Assembly: GCF_003007675.1 (NCBI RefSeq) | Contig: NZ_PXNP01000009.1 | Coordinates: 62,001-126,000, forward strand | From: Marinobacter fuscus | Lineage (GTDB): Bacteria > Pseudomonadota > Gammaproteobacteria > Pseudomonadales > Oleiphilaceae | Reading direction: 5' to 3' | Length of the DNA stretch: 64,000 bases | Shown: piece after piece, positions 44,181 to 52,376 of the stretch | Layout of the letters: each line of letters begins with the position of its first letter | How positions within the stretch are numbered: position 1 is the first letter of the stretch | The notes under the pieces: generated by a model | Told to the model about the DNA's origin: nothing | What the model saw: only the letters and a program-made list of their open reading frames with translations | The model's database searches: none | Translations under genes and position numbers: made by a program

Positions 44181-45073
44181 GCCTGAGCCACCTTGCGCTC
44201 CCGCCCCGCCCAGGCTGACCAGGAGTAGATAGCGAGCGCGATCCAGATCAGCACAAAACTGATCAGTTTGCCGGTGCTGAGCGGCTCATCAAACACAAAC
44301 AGGGCAATCAGAAACTGAATGGTCGGATTTATGTACATTAGAAAGCCCACAGTCGAGAGTTTCAGCCGCCGGGCCGCTCCGGCAAACGCCAGCAAAGGCA
44401 CCGCAGTAACCACGCCACTGGATGCCAGCAGCAGGGCATTTGAGGCACTGCCCGAGAAATGGGACAGCCCCATGGAAGAAATCACAGCCAGGGTCAGCAA
44501 ACCCAGCGGCAACAGCAGCAGGGTTTCCACAAACAAACCGGACAAGCCGTCCAGCTCCACCTTCTTGCGCAACAGGCCATAGGTGCCAAAACTGAATGCC
44601 AGCACCAGAGTAATCCAGGGCAGTTCGCCCAGCAAAACCAGCTGAAACAGAATGGCCGCGCCCGCCAGCACCACCGCCACCATCTGCAGTTTCGAGATAC
44701 GTTCCGACAACACCACCATGGCCAGACCCACGTTTACCAATGGGGTCAGGAAGTAGCCCAGACTGGCCTGCAATACATGCCGGGTTTCAACAGCGTAAAT
44801 ATAGATCCCCCAGTTAATGGCAATAAACACGGCACAGCCAAGCACAAAACCCAGCCGCTTCGGTTGTTTCAAGGCCGCCAATACCGGTGGCCAGCGCTTC
44901 AGCAGGCTGATCACCACTGCCAGGAACAGGCAGGACCAGATCACCCGGTGGATCAGAACTTCCCACGCAGGGATGCCGCCAAACAACGCGAAATACAGGG
45001 GAAAACAGCCCCACAGGGTATAAGCGCCCAGCCCGTAAGCGACACCCCGGGTGGATTCGTTGGTTACTTTCAT
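44177..45073 (-). CDS. rarD: EamA family transporter RarD
   Basis: A 298-residue membrane protein with ten predicted helices in two EamA repeats. The start GVAYGLGAYTLWGCFPLYFA, then VLIHRVIWSCLFLAVVISLL and INWGIYIYAVETRHVLQASL with GYFLTPLVNVGLAMVVLSER, are RarD hallmarks. Relatives were named from chloramphenicol sensitivity, but their true substrates are unknown. It is co-transcribed with the small DUF3565-like gene. Confidence 0.9.
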   Translation of the reverse strand: MKVTNESTRGVAYGLGAYTLWGCFPLYFALFGGIPAWEVLIHRVIWSCLFLAVVISLLKRWPPVLAALKQPKRLGFVLGCAVFIAINWGIYIYAVETRHVLQASLGYFLTPLVNVGLAMVVLSERISKLQMVAVVLAGAAILFQLVLLGELPWITLVLAFSFGTYGLLRKKVELDGLSGLFVETLLLLPLGLLTLAVISSMGLSHFSGSASNALLLASSGVVTAVPLLAFAGAARRLKLSTVGFLMYINPTIQFLIALFVFDEPLSTGKLISFVLIWIALAIYSWSAWAGRERKVAQA

Positions 45074-45163
45074 AGCTTCCTCATCAAACGGGCATGTAAT
45101 CTAGCACAGAGCACCGGAAATGGCTTAACCTCTGGTATCAACTTGCCATGAACAGGAATCGCC

Positions 45164-45544
45164 ATGAAAACCGCACAAGACCTAGTTGCCCAGGCCAAAC
45201 AGGAGATCCAGGAAGTATCGCTGGCCAATGCCGATGCAGCCATCAAAGACGCCGACCTGTTGCTGGATGTTCGCGATGCCGATGAATTTCGCGCCAGCCA
45301 CATTCCGGGATCCGTCAATATTTCCCGGGGTATGCTGGAATTCCGTTTCACCAACGAACCATCCCTGGAAGACCGCCAGCTCAAGATCGTGCTGTACTGC
45401 AAATCCTCCGGGCGAGCAGCCCTGAGTGCCCGGGCGCTGAAAGAAATGGGCTATCTGAACGTGCAGTCTATTGAAGGCGGCTTTGATGCCTGGGTGAATG
45501 CCGGCAAGCCCGTGGCCAAGCCGGATCTCCCCAGCTTCGGCTGA
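45164..45544 (+). CDS. Cytoplasmic rhodanese-domain protein
   Basis: A 126-residue single-domain rhodanese without a signal peptide. DADLLLDVRDADEFRASHIP, then GSVNISRGMLEFRF and the active-site loop VLYCKSSGRAALSARALKEM, define it; the cysteine in CKSSGRA would hold the sulfane sulfur. The ending VQSIEGGFDAWVNAGKPV is usual. It probably passes sulfur within the cytoplasm. It converges with ychJ (gap 4 bases). Confidence 0.9.
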   Translation: MKTAQDLVAQAKQEIQEVSLANADAAIKDADLLLDVRDADEFRASHIPGSVNISRGMLEFRFTNEPSLEDRQLKIVLYCKSSGRAALSARALKEMGYLNVQSIEGGFDAWVNAGKPVAKPDLPSFG

Positions 45545-45548
45545 CCCG

Positions 45549-46007
45549 CTACAGGCAGCAGGCTTTGTGCTTGCGGCCACTGCCACAGGGGCAGGGTTCA
45601 TTGCGGCCGGGTTTCAACCGGCCCTCGGTGGTTTTGCCCGCCAGGTAAAACCACCGCCCATCCAGTTTCCGGAAGCCGGACTCTTCCTCCAGGTAGCCCC
45701 AACCCGACTCCAGCGAATACACGGCACGAAAATGTACCTGCCCGAGGTCACCCCGTTCGCTCGCCGACAGAACCTGTAGCGACACCCAGCCGGGCCCGTC
45801 ATCCAGCCCCAACTCTTTGGGCCGGGTATCCGGATGCCAGGTTGATAGCAGGTACTCACTGTCGCCAAGAACAAAGGCCGTGTAGCGAGAGCGCATCAGG
45901 GCTTCGGGAGTGGGCGCACCGGTGCCTTTGTGAAAGGGCTGACAGCAGGCCTGGTACAAGGCATGACTGCCGCAGGGGCATAGCTGGTCAGCGGACTTCC
46001 CGGACAT
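45549..46007 (-). CDS. YchJ family SEC-C protein
   Basis: About 152 residues. Two SEC-C-type metal sites frame the protein: CPCGSHALYQACC near the N-terminus and EPCPCGSGRKHKACC at the C-terminus. The central domain TPEALMRSRYTAFVLGDSEY, then LLSTWHPDTRP, is the YchJ (UPF0225) fold. Function is unknown; zinc binding is expected. The ATG at 46007 puts the first motif close to the N-terminus as in relatives; in-frame starts at 46019 and 46028 also exist, and none has a strong ribosome site. It overlaps the end of the upstream binding-protein gene. Confidence 0.88.
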   Translation of the reverse strand: MSGKSADQLCPCGSHALYQACCQPFHKGTGAPTPEALMRSRYTAFVLGDSEYLLSTWHPDTRPKELGLDDGPGWVSLQVLSASERGDLGQVHFRAVYSLESGWGYLEEESGFRKLDGRWFYLAGKTTEGRLKPGRNEPCPCGSGRKHKACCL

Positions 46008-46824
46008 ATTTCTCGGCATACTCATCAATTAACTGCTCAAATCGCCCCGCTCGCTTCAGTGCCAGCAGCTCATCCATAAACGCTTCGCGCAATGGCTCGT
46101 TGTTACAGCGGGATTTCTTTGGAAAGGCAAAAAACAGTCCTTCCTTGCTAACCGGCGGGGCAAGCGCAACAAAATCCGCCTCAAGGCCCAGGCGTTCGAG
46201 CTTTACCTTGCCCTGAAGCAACTCGTACAGAACAAAATCCACGCGCCCGATTTCTGCCATCAGATAGGACTGTTCAATGGAGCGAACCCCGAGGATATCC
46301 AGGTTCTCCTCGGCAAAGCTGTCAAAATTCTGTCCGAAACTGTTATTGATCAGGGTCGAACCGCGTTTACCTACCAGATCCGGCCAGTGCCGGTACTGGA
46401 AAACCTTGTCCCGGCGCACCCAGACGTTGGTGGGCAGTTGCACCATCGGCGGCAGCACGTAATCCATGTACGTTATCCGCTCGCTGGTAATGAATGCACC
46501 CGCCACCAGGTCTAATTCGCCGAGCTCTGCCAGGCGTTGCACACGGGCCCAGGAGCCAATGTTGCGAACCTCGACCTCGAGGCCAAGCGGTTTGACCACT
46601 TCTTTCAGAAATTGCGGCACTGCGCCGACCAACACTTTCGGCGTGTCTCTGGGCACCCACAACAAGGGCGGATACTCGGGGTTACCACTGACCACCAGTT
46701 TGCTGCACTGAACGGCATCACCGGGCTGCGAAAACACCGTGGCGGGCCAGCAAACCAGAGCCGCAAGCAGCCCTGCAATCGCGAAACACAATGGGCTACG
46801 CCTGATTCTTATCGCCAAATGCAC
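45988..46824 (-). CDS. Amino-acid-type (family 3) periplasmic binding protein
   Basis: A 278-residue exported protein with a signal peptide (LCFAIAGLLAALVCWPATVFSQ). NPEYPPLLWVPRDTPKVLVG, AVPQFLKEVVKPLGLEVEVR, LGELDLVAGAFITSERITYM and KVFQYRHWPDLVGKRGSTLI follow the family-3 solute-binding fold. No ABC permease or ATPase gene is adjacent, so it may act as a stand-alone sensor-type receptor or serve a distant transporter. It overlaps the ychJ start. Confidence 0.82.
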   Translation of the reverse strand: MHLAIRIRRSPLCFAIAGLLAALVCWPATVFSQPGDAVQCSKLVVSGNPEYPPLLWVPRDTPKVLVGAVPQFLKEVVKPLGLEVEVRNIGSWARVQRLAELGELDLVAGAFITSERITYMDYVLPPMVQLPTNVWVRRDKVFQYRHWPDLVGKRGSTLINNSFGQNFDSFAEENLDILGVRSIEQSYLMAEIGRVDFVLYELLQGKVKLERLGLEADFVALAPPVSKEGLFFAFPKKSRCNNEPLREAFMDELLALKRAGRFEQLIDEYAEKYVREVR

Positions 46825-47031
46825 TCCGCTGTTTCACCTTGCAGATTGAAAACGTCTAATCAATCAGAAACATCGAGTATAGCAGAGGGCCGGGAAAAGC
46901 TGCGGTCGATCCTTTGATATCCGTCAAATCAGGGGTGAGCAATTGTGCGGATGTGTCCGCTGGCAGGTCAGCCTGAATGGGGACAACGGCACAACCACAG
47001 AGATATGCCGTTGCAACCGGGCCACCGCGGA

Positions 47032-47457
47032 TCAGCGGCGTTTGGTTACCGCCATGGTCAGGCGCGAGATGCAGGTGAGTTTGCCCTGCTCGTTCTCCAG
47101 CCGGATTTCCCATACCTGGGTGGTGCTGCCAAGGTGCTGGGGCCGGGCCGTACCGTATACCCAACCGCCACTGACCGGTCGGATATGGTTGGCGTTGATA
47201 TCCAGCCCCACAGCCATGGTGCCCGGCTCCCGCAGGCAGCAGTTGGCCGCCATGCTGCCCAGGGTCTCCGCCAGAACCACCGAAGAGCCGCCGTGCAGAA
47301 TGCCGAAAGGCTGCTTGGTGCGATGGTCCACCGGCATCCGCCCGCGAACAAAGTCGTCCCCGATTTCCAGGTATTCGATTCCCATGTGGCTGACTGCCGT
47401 ATTCTTGCTTGACTCGGCCATGGCTTCCAGGCTCGGGGTTACCGTCCAGATCGACAT
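47032..47457 (-). CDS. Hotdog-fold acyl-CoA thioesterase (YdiI/MenI-like)
   Basis: A 141-residue hotdog thioesterase. SHMGIEYLEIGDDFVRGRMP, then VDHRTKQPFGILHGGSSVVL and AETLGSMAANCCL contain the HGG loop and catalytic glutamate of the PaaI/YdiI group. These hydrolyse aryl- or acyl-CoA esters, including 1,4-dihydroxy-2-naphthoyl-CoA for YdiI/MenI. No menaquinone gene is nearby, so a general acyl-CoA role is equally likely. It stands alone on the minus strand. Confidence 0.87.
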   Translation of the reverse strand: MSIWTVTPSLEAMAESSKNTAVSHMGIEYLEIGDDFVRGRMPVDHRTKQPFGILHGGSSVVLAETLGSMAANCCLREPGTMAVGLDINANHIRPVSGGWVYGTARPQHLGSTTQVWEIRLENEQGKLTCISRLTMAVTKRR

Positions 47458-47591
47458 CGTGCATTTCTCCAGATTGAACTTTAGTCGTTTATAACTGTCG
47501 GATATGAGCCTATGCAGGTAGCATGCTCACCGCCATGCCTTTATAGAGCATTTTTAAAACAGAACCAATGACCATGAGAGAGGAACAAGGA

Positions 47592-48053
47592 ATGAAAAAA
47601 GGATTCATCACCGCCGGTGTGCTGGCAACTGTCCTGGCAATGCCCGCTGCCGCCCAGATGAGCGTGGAAGATCAGATCAAAACCCGCCAGTCGGCTTACC
47701 AGTTTGCCGCCTGGAACATGGGTAAGATCAAAGCCCAGGCCATCGATGGCGAGGTTGCCTTTGACGAAAAGCAGATGCTGGCAGCGGCCAACGCCATTGC
47801 TGCGGTTGCCAATTCCGGCATGAGTGTTCTGTACAGCCGTGACAGCGCCAACGATCGGGCAGAAAACACTCGTCTGAAGCCAAATTTCTTCGAAGAACCC
47901 ATGAAGGTTCGCGAAATTGCCGTGAGCTTCGTGCGCGAAGCCAACGCGCTGCAGGAAGTTGCCGCAGGCGGTGATAAAGCCGCAATCGCCCGCCAGTTCG
48001 CCAAGGTTGGCGAAACCTGCAAGGCCTGCCACGACAACTTCCGGGCCAAGTAA
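47592..48053 (+). CDS. Cytochrome c'
   Basis: A 153-residue periplasmic haem protein. A signal peptide ending in AAA-QM is followed by the four-helix pattern QIKTRQSAYQFAAWNMGKIK, ANAIAAVANSGMSVLY and KPNFFEEPMKVREIAVSFVR, with the haem site CKACHDNF at the extreme C-terminus, as usual for cytochrome c'. Such proteins bind nitric oxide and may protect against it. GAGG lies 9 bases before the ATG; an in-frame reading upstream adds no signal-like sequence. It converges with a b561-type cytochrome gene. Confidence 0.93.
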   Translation: MKKGFITAGVLATVLAMPAAAQMSVEDQIKTRQSAYQFAAWNMGKIKAQAIDGEVAFDEKQMLAAANAIAAVANSGMSVLYSRDSANDRAENTRLKPNFFEEPMKVREIAVSFVREANALQEVAAGGDKAAIARQFAKVGETCKACHDNFRAK

Positions 48054-48072
48054 ACTCAGCCCTCTTTGTCCG

Positions 48073-48753
48073 TCACCATCCCAGATCCTGGGGTGGTGGC
48101 GGAGGCGGCGGCAACAGCCCGCCATTGGCCGCCCAGACCACTGCAATCGCCACCGCAACGGCCACCACAAAGGCCAGCGGGCCACCGCCCCGGGCGCTTT
48201 GCGCCTGTTCATCCGCCACGTCTTTACGGCCAGTAATCATCGGGCGCACCAGGTTGTCTTTTCGAACATGACTGTAAAAACCAACGGCCAGTATGTGCAA
48301 GGCAACCAGGCCATACAGAAACCATTCGGTCAGCCGGTGCCAGCTGCTCGCGGTATCACTGCCACTGGAGGTAACCAGCGAATACAAAGGCCCATTGAAG
48401 GCAATGTCATCGTTGGCAAACAGCCCGGTGACCGCCTGAAAACCAAATAGCCCCAGCAAGGCCAGCACCGACAACGCCCCCAGCGGGTTGTGGCCCACGC
48501 CCCGCCACTGGCCGCGAAAATACCCCGCCACCGCGGCAGGGCCCTGCACAAACTGGCCGAAACGGGCATAGGTGGAACCAACAAACCCCCAGACAACCCG
48601 AAAGCTCAGTAAGCCCAGAATGGCCAGACCAAAGCGCTCATGCCACATCATCGAACCAGCAACCTTGACAGACAGCACTGCACCCAGCACAGCCGCCAGC
48701 AACAGCCAGTGAAACAGGCGGGTGGGCAGATCCCATAGCCGTATAGTTTTCAT
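48073..48753 (-). CDS. Cytochrome b561-type membrane protein
   Basis: A 226-residue membrane protein of the dihaem b561 / Ni-Fe-hydrogenase b-subunit type. His15 in LPTRLFHWLLLAAVLGA, His38 in MMWHERFGLAILGLLSF and histidines in HRLTEWFLYGLVALHILAVG are candidate haem ligands. The C-terminal tail (AFVVAVAVAIAVVWAANGGL) ends in a proline-rich stretch, PPPPPPPQDLGW. It probably shuttles electrons between the quinone pool and a periplasmic partner; the convergent cytochrome c' is often found next to such a gene and may be that partner. Confidence 0.88.
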   Translation of the reverse strand: MKTIRLWDLPTRLFHWLLLAAVLGAVLSVKVAGSMMWHERFGLAILGLLSFRVVWGFVGSTYARFGQFVQGPAAVAGYFRGQWRGVGHNPLGALSVLALLGLFGFQAVTGLFANDDIAFNGPLYSLVTSSGSDTASSWHRLTEWFLYGLVALHILAVGFYSHVRKDNLVRPMITGRKDVADEQAQSARGGGPLAFVVAVAVAIAVVWAANGGLLPPPPPPPQDLGW

Positions 48754-48936
48754 TCAGAATCCTTTTCTCGCTCAGACATCATTGTATTCCCGGCAAAACC
48801 GGCAACAACAGACAAACTAATTCCCCACAGGTTCCCGCCAACAACCATCGGCCCCGCAAGTGTGCCGTCTGGCACAATCTTTTCCCCTGTCTTTTGCGTA
48901 TCTTCAACCATTGTACTGCCACAGGAGCCGAATGTT

Positions 48937-50262
48937 TTGGACACCCTTTACTGGTTTACCCGCGATCTGCGCCTGCACGACAACGCCGCACTGCTGGCAG
49001 CCTCCCGCGCCAACCGCCTGCTGTGTGTGTTTGTGGTCGACCCCCGCTGGTTTATTAGCAACCAGCACCAGTGCCGCCCCATGGGCGATCATCGCTGGCG
49101 TTTTCTGTGGCAGAGCCTGATGGCGCTGGAGCGCAGCCTGCGCCCCATGGGCCAGCGACTGTACATTGCCTGGGGCTACCCGGAGAAAGTCTTGCCCGGG
49201 CTGACCCGGGAACACAAGCTGAAGCGCCTGGTACGGTCGCGGATACCGGGCAGTTTTGAAGCCCGGCAGTGGCAAAGTATTCAGCAACAAGCACCAGAAC
49301 TCACCTGCCAGGAATTTGAAACCCTCGGCTTGTTTACCGAGCATCAGCTGCCCATGGCCCTGGCGCAGCTCCCGGACACCTTTTCCCGGTTCCGCAAGCA
49401 GATTGAGCAGGCCGACGAATCGGCGCCGGAGGTGCTGCGCATCCGCACCCCCGGCGCCCTGCCACCCCCACCCGGGTTCATCAATGACAACCGGGGCGAG
49501 TGCCCGCCCATTCCGGAGCCGGAGCAACCGCCGTTCTTTACTGGTGGCGAGCTGGCGGGCCTGGCGCAACTGCAGGCCTTCCTGTTTGAACGACACGGCA
49601 TTGCCTGCTACAAGGAAACCCGCAACGCGCTGGATGACTGGGACTCTTCCTCAAAATTCTCACCCTGGCTGGCCAACGGCGGCCTATCGGTGCGGGAAGT
49701 GGCCGCAGCCATTGAACAGTATGAACGGGAACATACCCGCAACGAATCCACCTACTGGCTCTGGTTTGAACTGCTCTGGCGGGAATATTTCCTGTGGTAT
49801 GGTTTTCGCCACGGCAATCAGCTTTTCAAGCGCAGCGGCGTGCAACGCAACCCGCGCCCGGTGACCTTTTACGGTCACCGGTTCAAGGCCTGGTGCGAGG
49901 GCAACACCGAGTATCCCATTGTCAATGCTGCCATGAATCAACTGCGCGCCACCGGTTACATGAGCAACCGGGCCCGACAACTGGTGGCCAGCTGCCTGGT
50001 CAACGAACTGGAGCTGGACTGGCGGTACGGCGCCGCCTGGTTCGAACAGCAGTTGGTGGACTATGATGTCGCCAGCAACTACGGCAACTGGCAATATCTG
50101 GCGGGCGTGGGTGCCGATCCCCGCGGACTGCGCCGGTTCAGCCTGCAAAAGCAAACCGAACAGTACGACCCGGACGGGCGCTTTATCGAGCGCTGGCACG
50201 GCCAAAGTAGCCAGTCTGTGGGACTGCACACGGTCGATGCGGCGGACTGGCCGATTTACTGA
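48937..50262 (+). CDS. CRY-DASH type photolyase/cryptochrome
   Basis: A 441-residue flavoprotein. The N-terminal photolyase domain starts TLYWFTRDLRLHDNAALLAA; the FAD domain has CYKETRNALDDWDSSSKFSP, STYWLWFELLWREYFLWYGF and the block DYDVASNYGNWQYLAGVGAD, then PRGLRRFSLQKQ, all typical of the DASH group. DASH proteins repair cyclobutane dimers, mainly in single-stranded DNA, using blue light. The reading frame has no ATG at the conserved start; TTG at 48937 is the likely start, with AGGAG nine bases ahead. It lies divergently from the b561 gene. Confidence 0.92.
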   Translation: MDTLYWFTRDLRLHDNAALLAASRANRLLCVFVVDPRWFISNQHQCRPMGDHRWRFLWQSLMALERSLRPMGQRLYIAWGYPEKVLPGLTREHKLKRLVRSRIPGSFEARQWQSIQQQAPELTCQEFETLGLFTEHQLPMALAQLPDTFSRFRKQIEQADESAPEVLRIRTPGALPPPPGFINDNRGECPPIPEPEQPPFFTGGELAGLAQLQAFLFERHGIACYKETRNALDDWDSSSKFSPWLANGGLSVREVAAAIEQYEREHTRNESTYWLWFELLWREYFLWYGFRHGNQLFKRSGVQRNPRPVTFYGHRFKAWCEGNTEYPIVNAAMNQLRATGYMSNRARQLVASCLVNELELDWRYGAAWFEQQLVDYDVASNYGNWQYLAGVGADPRGLRRFSLQKQTEQYDPDGRFIERWHGQSSQSVGLHTVDAADWPIY

Positions 50263-50313
50263 GCACCGGCCATAACTGAGAACCGAGCACGGGCCACGAA
50301 TTCCGCACGGAGA

Positions 50314-50463
50314 GAACTTGATCTGCCCCGCACCAACTTCTGGATTTACCCCAGTGCCGATCACGACGGCAACGTACAACGGTTTCTCGACAACCCCGAA
50401 ACCGCCCCGTTCCCGGCCGCCAAAGACCCGGATTCCCGGGCCGGCCAAGCGAATTTTCGTTGG
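50314..50463 (+). pseudogene. Possible C-terminal relic of an FAD oxidoreductase
   Basis: Between photolyase and the DTW gene, an open frame reads ELDLPRTNFWIYPSADHDGN then VQRFLDNPETAPFP, AAKDPDSRAG and QANFRW, in frame with the DTW protein and without a stop. It has protein-like composition and resembles the late part of phytoene-desaturase-like FAD oxidoreductases (NFW-YP; PS-AKDP), apparently with an internal deletion. No start codon with a ribosome site is seen. The alternative is a real N-terminal extension of the DTW protein. Confidence 0.4.
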
Positions 50464-50469
50464 TTGAGC

Positions 50470-51051
50470 ATGGCCAGACCCCTCTGCCCCTTGTGTGGCC
50501 AGCACCCGAACATCTGCGTCTGTGCAGACTGTGCCAGCGTTGCCAACCGGCGCCGGCTGCTGATTCTTCAGCACCCGTCCGAGGTGGGGCACAGCAAGGG
50601 CACCGTTCGGCTGTTGCAGCAGTGCCTGCAGAACATTGAGGTGCTGGTGGGCGAATCACCGGCATCGTTTGACGCTCTGGGGCTTGAGCAACGGCTGCAA
50701 CACCCGGGCACCGGGCTGCTGTTTCCCGGCCCCGACAGTCAGCCGCTGACTGCCGAGAGTGCCCGTGACATCGAGCAGTGGCTGGTGCTGGATGGCACCT
50801 GGCGCAAGGCCGCCAAAATCCTCTATGGCAACCCGCCACTGGCAACCCTGCCGAGTTTTCATTTTGTCGATGCCCCAACCTCAGGCTACCGAATTCGCAA
50901 GGCACCGAAAGCCGGTCAGCTATCCACTGCAGAAGCCGTCGCCCACCTGCTGTCGGTGACGGAACCCGGGCTGAACACACAACCGTTATTGCAGGCCCAG
51001 CAGGCCCTGGTCGAGAAACTGCTGGCGTTCGTGCCGCCCGAGCACAGGTGA
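50470..51051 (+). CDS. DTW-domain tRNA-uridine aminocarboxypropyltransferase
   Basis: A 193-residue DTW protein. The N-terminal zinc-type cluster CPLCGQHPNICVCADC is followed by LLILQHPSEVGHSKGTVRLL and the family motif LVLDGTWRKAAKILYGNPPL (the DTW site is DGTW here). SGYRIRKAPKAGQLSTAEAV is conserved. The TapT/YfiP family adds the aminocarboxypropyl group of SAM to uridine in tRNA. The ATG at 50470 puts the cysteine cluster at the N-terminus as in relatives; the open frame continues upstream into a probable relic. Confidence 0.9.
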   Translation: MARPLCPLCGQHPNICVCADCASVANRRRLLILQHPSEVGHSKGTVRLLQQCLQNIEVLVGESPASFDALGLEQRLQHPGTGLLFPGPDSQPLTAESARDIEQWLVLDGTWRKAAKILYGNPPLATLPSFHFVDAPTSGYRIRKAPKAGQLSTAEAVAHLLSVTEPGLNTQPLLQAQQALVEKLLAFVPPEHR

Positions 51052-51107
51052 CGGACAATGGCCTATCCGTTATTGTGGACAACAGATTCAAGCAACCGGT
51101 AAACGCT

Positions 51108-51536
51108 ATGGCATTATTTTCTGAAAAAGCCGCTGCCCGACAGCTGAAGGAAGAGTCCGGCAAGGTTCACCAGGGTGACCTGGAAGGCCTTCTGGAGCGC
51201 CAGAAAGCCATCGAAGAAAAAGTCCGAAACAGTGGCCGTCTGCGCCGTTTTTCCACCGATGTCGGGCTAATGTTTTCGCTGATCCGGGATTACTGGCGGG
51301 GCCGATACCGGGCCATTCCCTGGAAATCCATTGCGGCCATTGCCGGTGCGCTGATCTACGTGATGAACCCGCTGGATCTGATTCCCGATCTGATTCTTGG
51401 CTTCGGTTTCCTGGATGACGCCGGTGTGGTCGCGCTCTGCCTTAAACTGGTGGAATCCGATCTTCACCGCTATGCTGCGTGGAAAGAAACGGTAGCAGAA
51501 CCTGCCGCACAAGACCAAAACGGAATTGCTCAGTAA
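51108..51536 (+). CDS. YkvA-like (DUF1232) membrane protein
   Basis: A 142-residue protein. The centre SLIRDYWRGRYRAIPWKSIA, then AIAGALIYVMNPLDLIPDLI and LGFGFLDDAGVVALCLKLV, is the DUF1232 motif (NPLDLIPD) within a short membrane hairpin. The N-terminal part (EGLLERQKAIEEKVRNSG) is charged and probably helical. Function is unknown. It follows the DTW gene by 56 bases and precedes pomA by 60. Confidence 0.87.
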   Translation: MALFSEKAAARQLKEESGKVHQGDLEGLLERQKAIEEKVRNSGRLRRFSTDVGLMFSLIRDYWRGRYRAIPWKSIAAIAGALIYVMNPLDLIPDLILGFGFLDDAGVVALCLKLVESDLHRYAAWKETVAEPAAQDQNGIAQ

Positions 51537-51596
51537 TTCATCAGGCGCTATGCTCCGCGCACCCTGAATTTTTCTCTGCATTGAACGGGAGTCATT

Positions 51597-52373
51597 GTGG
51601 ATTTTGCAACCCTGATAGGCCTGGTTGGCGCCATTTTGCTGATTGCGTCTGCCGTTATACTGGGCGCATCCCCCGGCGTGTTTATCAACGTACCCTCGAT
51701 GCTGATCGTGGTGGTCGGCAGCTTGCTGGTGGTGCTGGCGAAATTCAGCATTGCCCAGTTCTTCGGCGCCTTCAAGGCAGCTGCGCGGGCGTTCAAGTTC
51801 AAACTGCCGGAAGTCCAGGCACTGATCAGCGAACTGGTTGATGTGGCCCAGGTGGCCCGAAAAGAAGGGGTGTTGGGGCTGGAAGGCCGCGAAGTCAGCT
51901 CACCGTTTCTCGAGCAGGGCATTCAGATGCTGGTGGATGGCCAGACCTCCAGCACCATCAAGGAGCTGCTCTCCAAGGAGCGCCTGATGACGCTCGAGCA
52001 CAACCGTTCCGGCGCCAAGGTCTTTACCGCCCTGGCGGATGTGGGCCCGGCCATGGGCATGATCGGTACCCTGATTGGTCTGGTACAGATGCTGTCGAAC
52101 ATGGAAGACCCCAAGTCTATCGGCCCGGCCATGGCGGTGGCCCTGCTAACCACGCTCTACGGCGCCATGATTGCCACCATGATCGCCACCCCGATTGCCG
52201 ACAAACTGTCGCTGCGGATGACCGAAGAAGCCCGCATCCAGTCCCTCTACATAGACGCTCTGGTGGCCATCCAGGAAGGCACCAACCCGCGCATTATCGA
52301 GCAGTTGCTGTCCAGCTACCTGCCGCCGAAGGAACGGGCCAAGAACGGTGAAGCCGAGGCGGCAACGGGGTAA
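51597..52373 (+). CDS. pomA: Flagellar stator protein PomA/MotA
   Basis: A 258-residue stator subunit with four membrane helices: LIGLVGAILLIASAVILGAS, NVPSMLIVVVGSLLVVLAKF, FTALADVGPAMGMIGTLIGL and MAVALLTTLYGAMIATMIAT. The GTLIGLVQML and AVALLTTLYGA blocks line the ion channel. The sequence is closer to sodium-driven PomA than to proton-driven MotA. It starts with GTG at 51597 (GGGAG upstream) and pomB follows after 3 bases. Confidence 0.92.
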   Translation: MDFATLIGLVGAILLIASAVILGASPGVFINVPSMLIVVVGSLLVVLAKFSIAQFFGAFKAAARAFKFKLPEVQALISELVDVAQVARKEGVLGLEGREVSSPFLEQGIQMLVDGQTSSTIKELLSKERLMTLEHNRSGAKVFTALADVGPAMGMIGTLIGLVQMLSNMEDPKSIGPAMAVALLTTLYGAMIATMIATPIADKLSLRMTEEARIQSLYIDALVAIQEGTNPRIIEQLLSSYLPPKERAKNGEAEAATG

Positions 52374-52376
52374 GCC

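Noticed and set aside
46825..47031. Possible small RNA or gene between the binding protein and the thioesterase
   Set aside because: No strong hairpin with a T run and no convincing reading frame was found.
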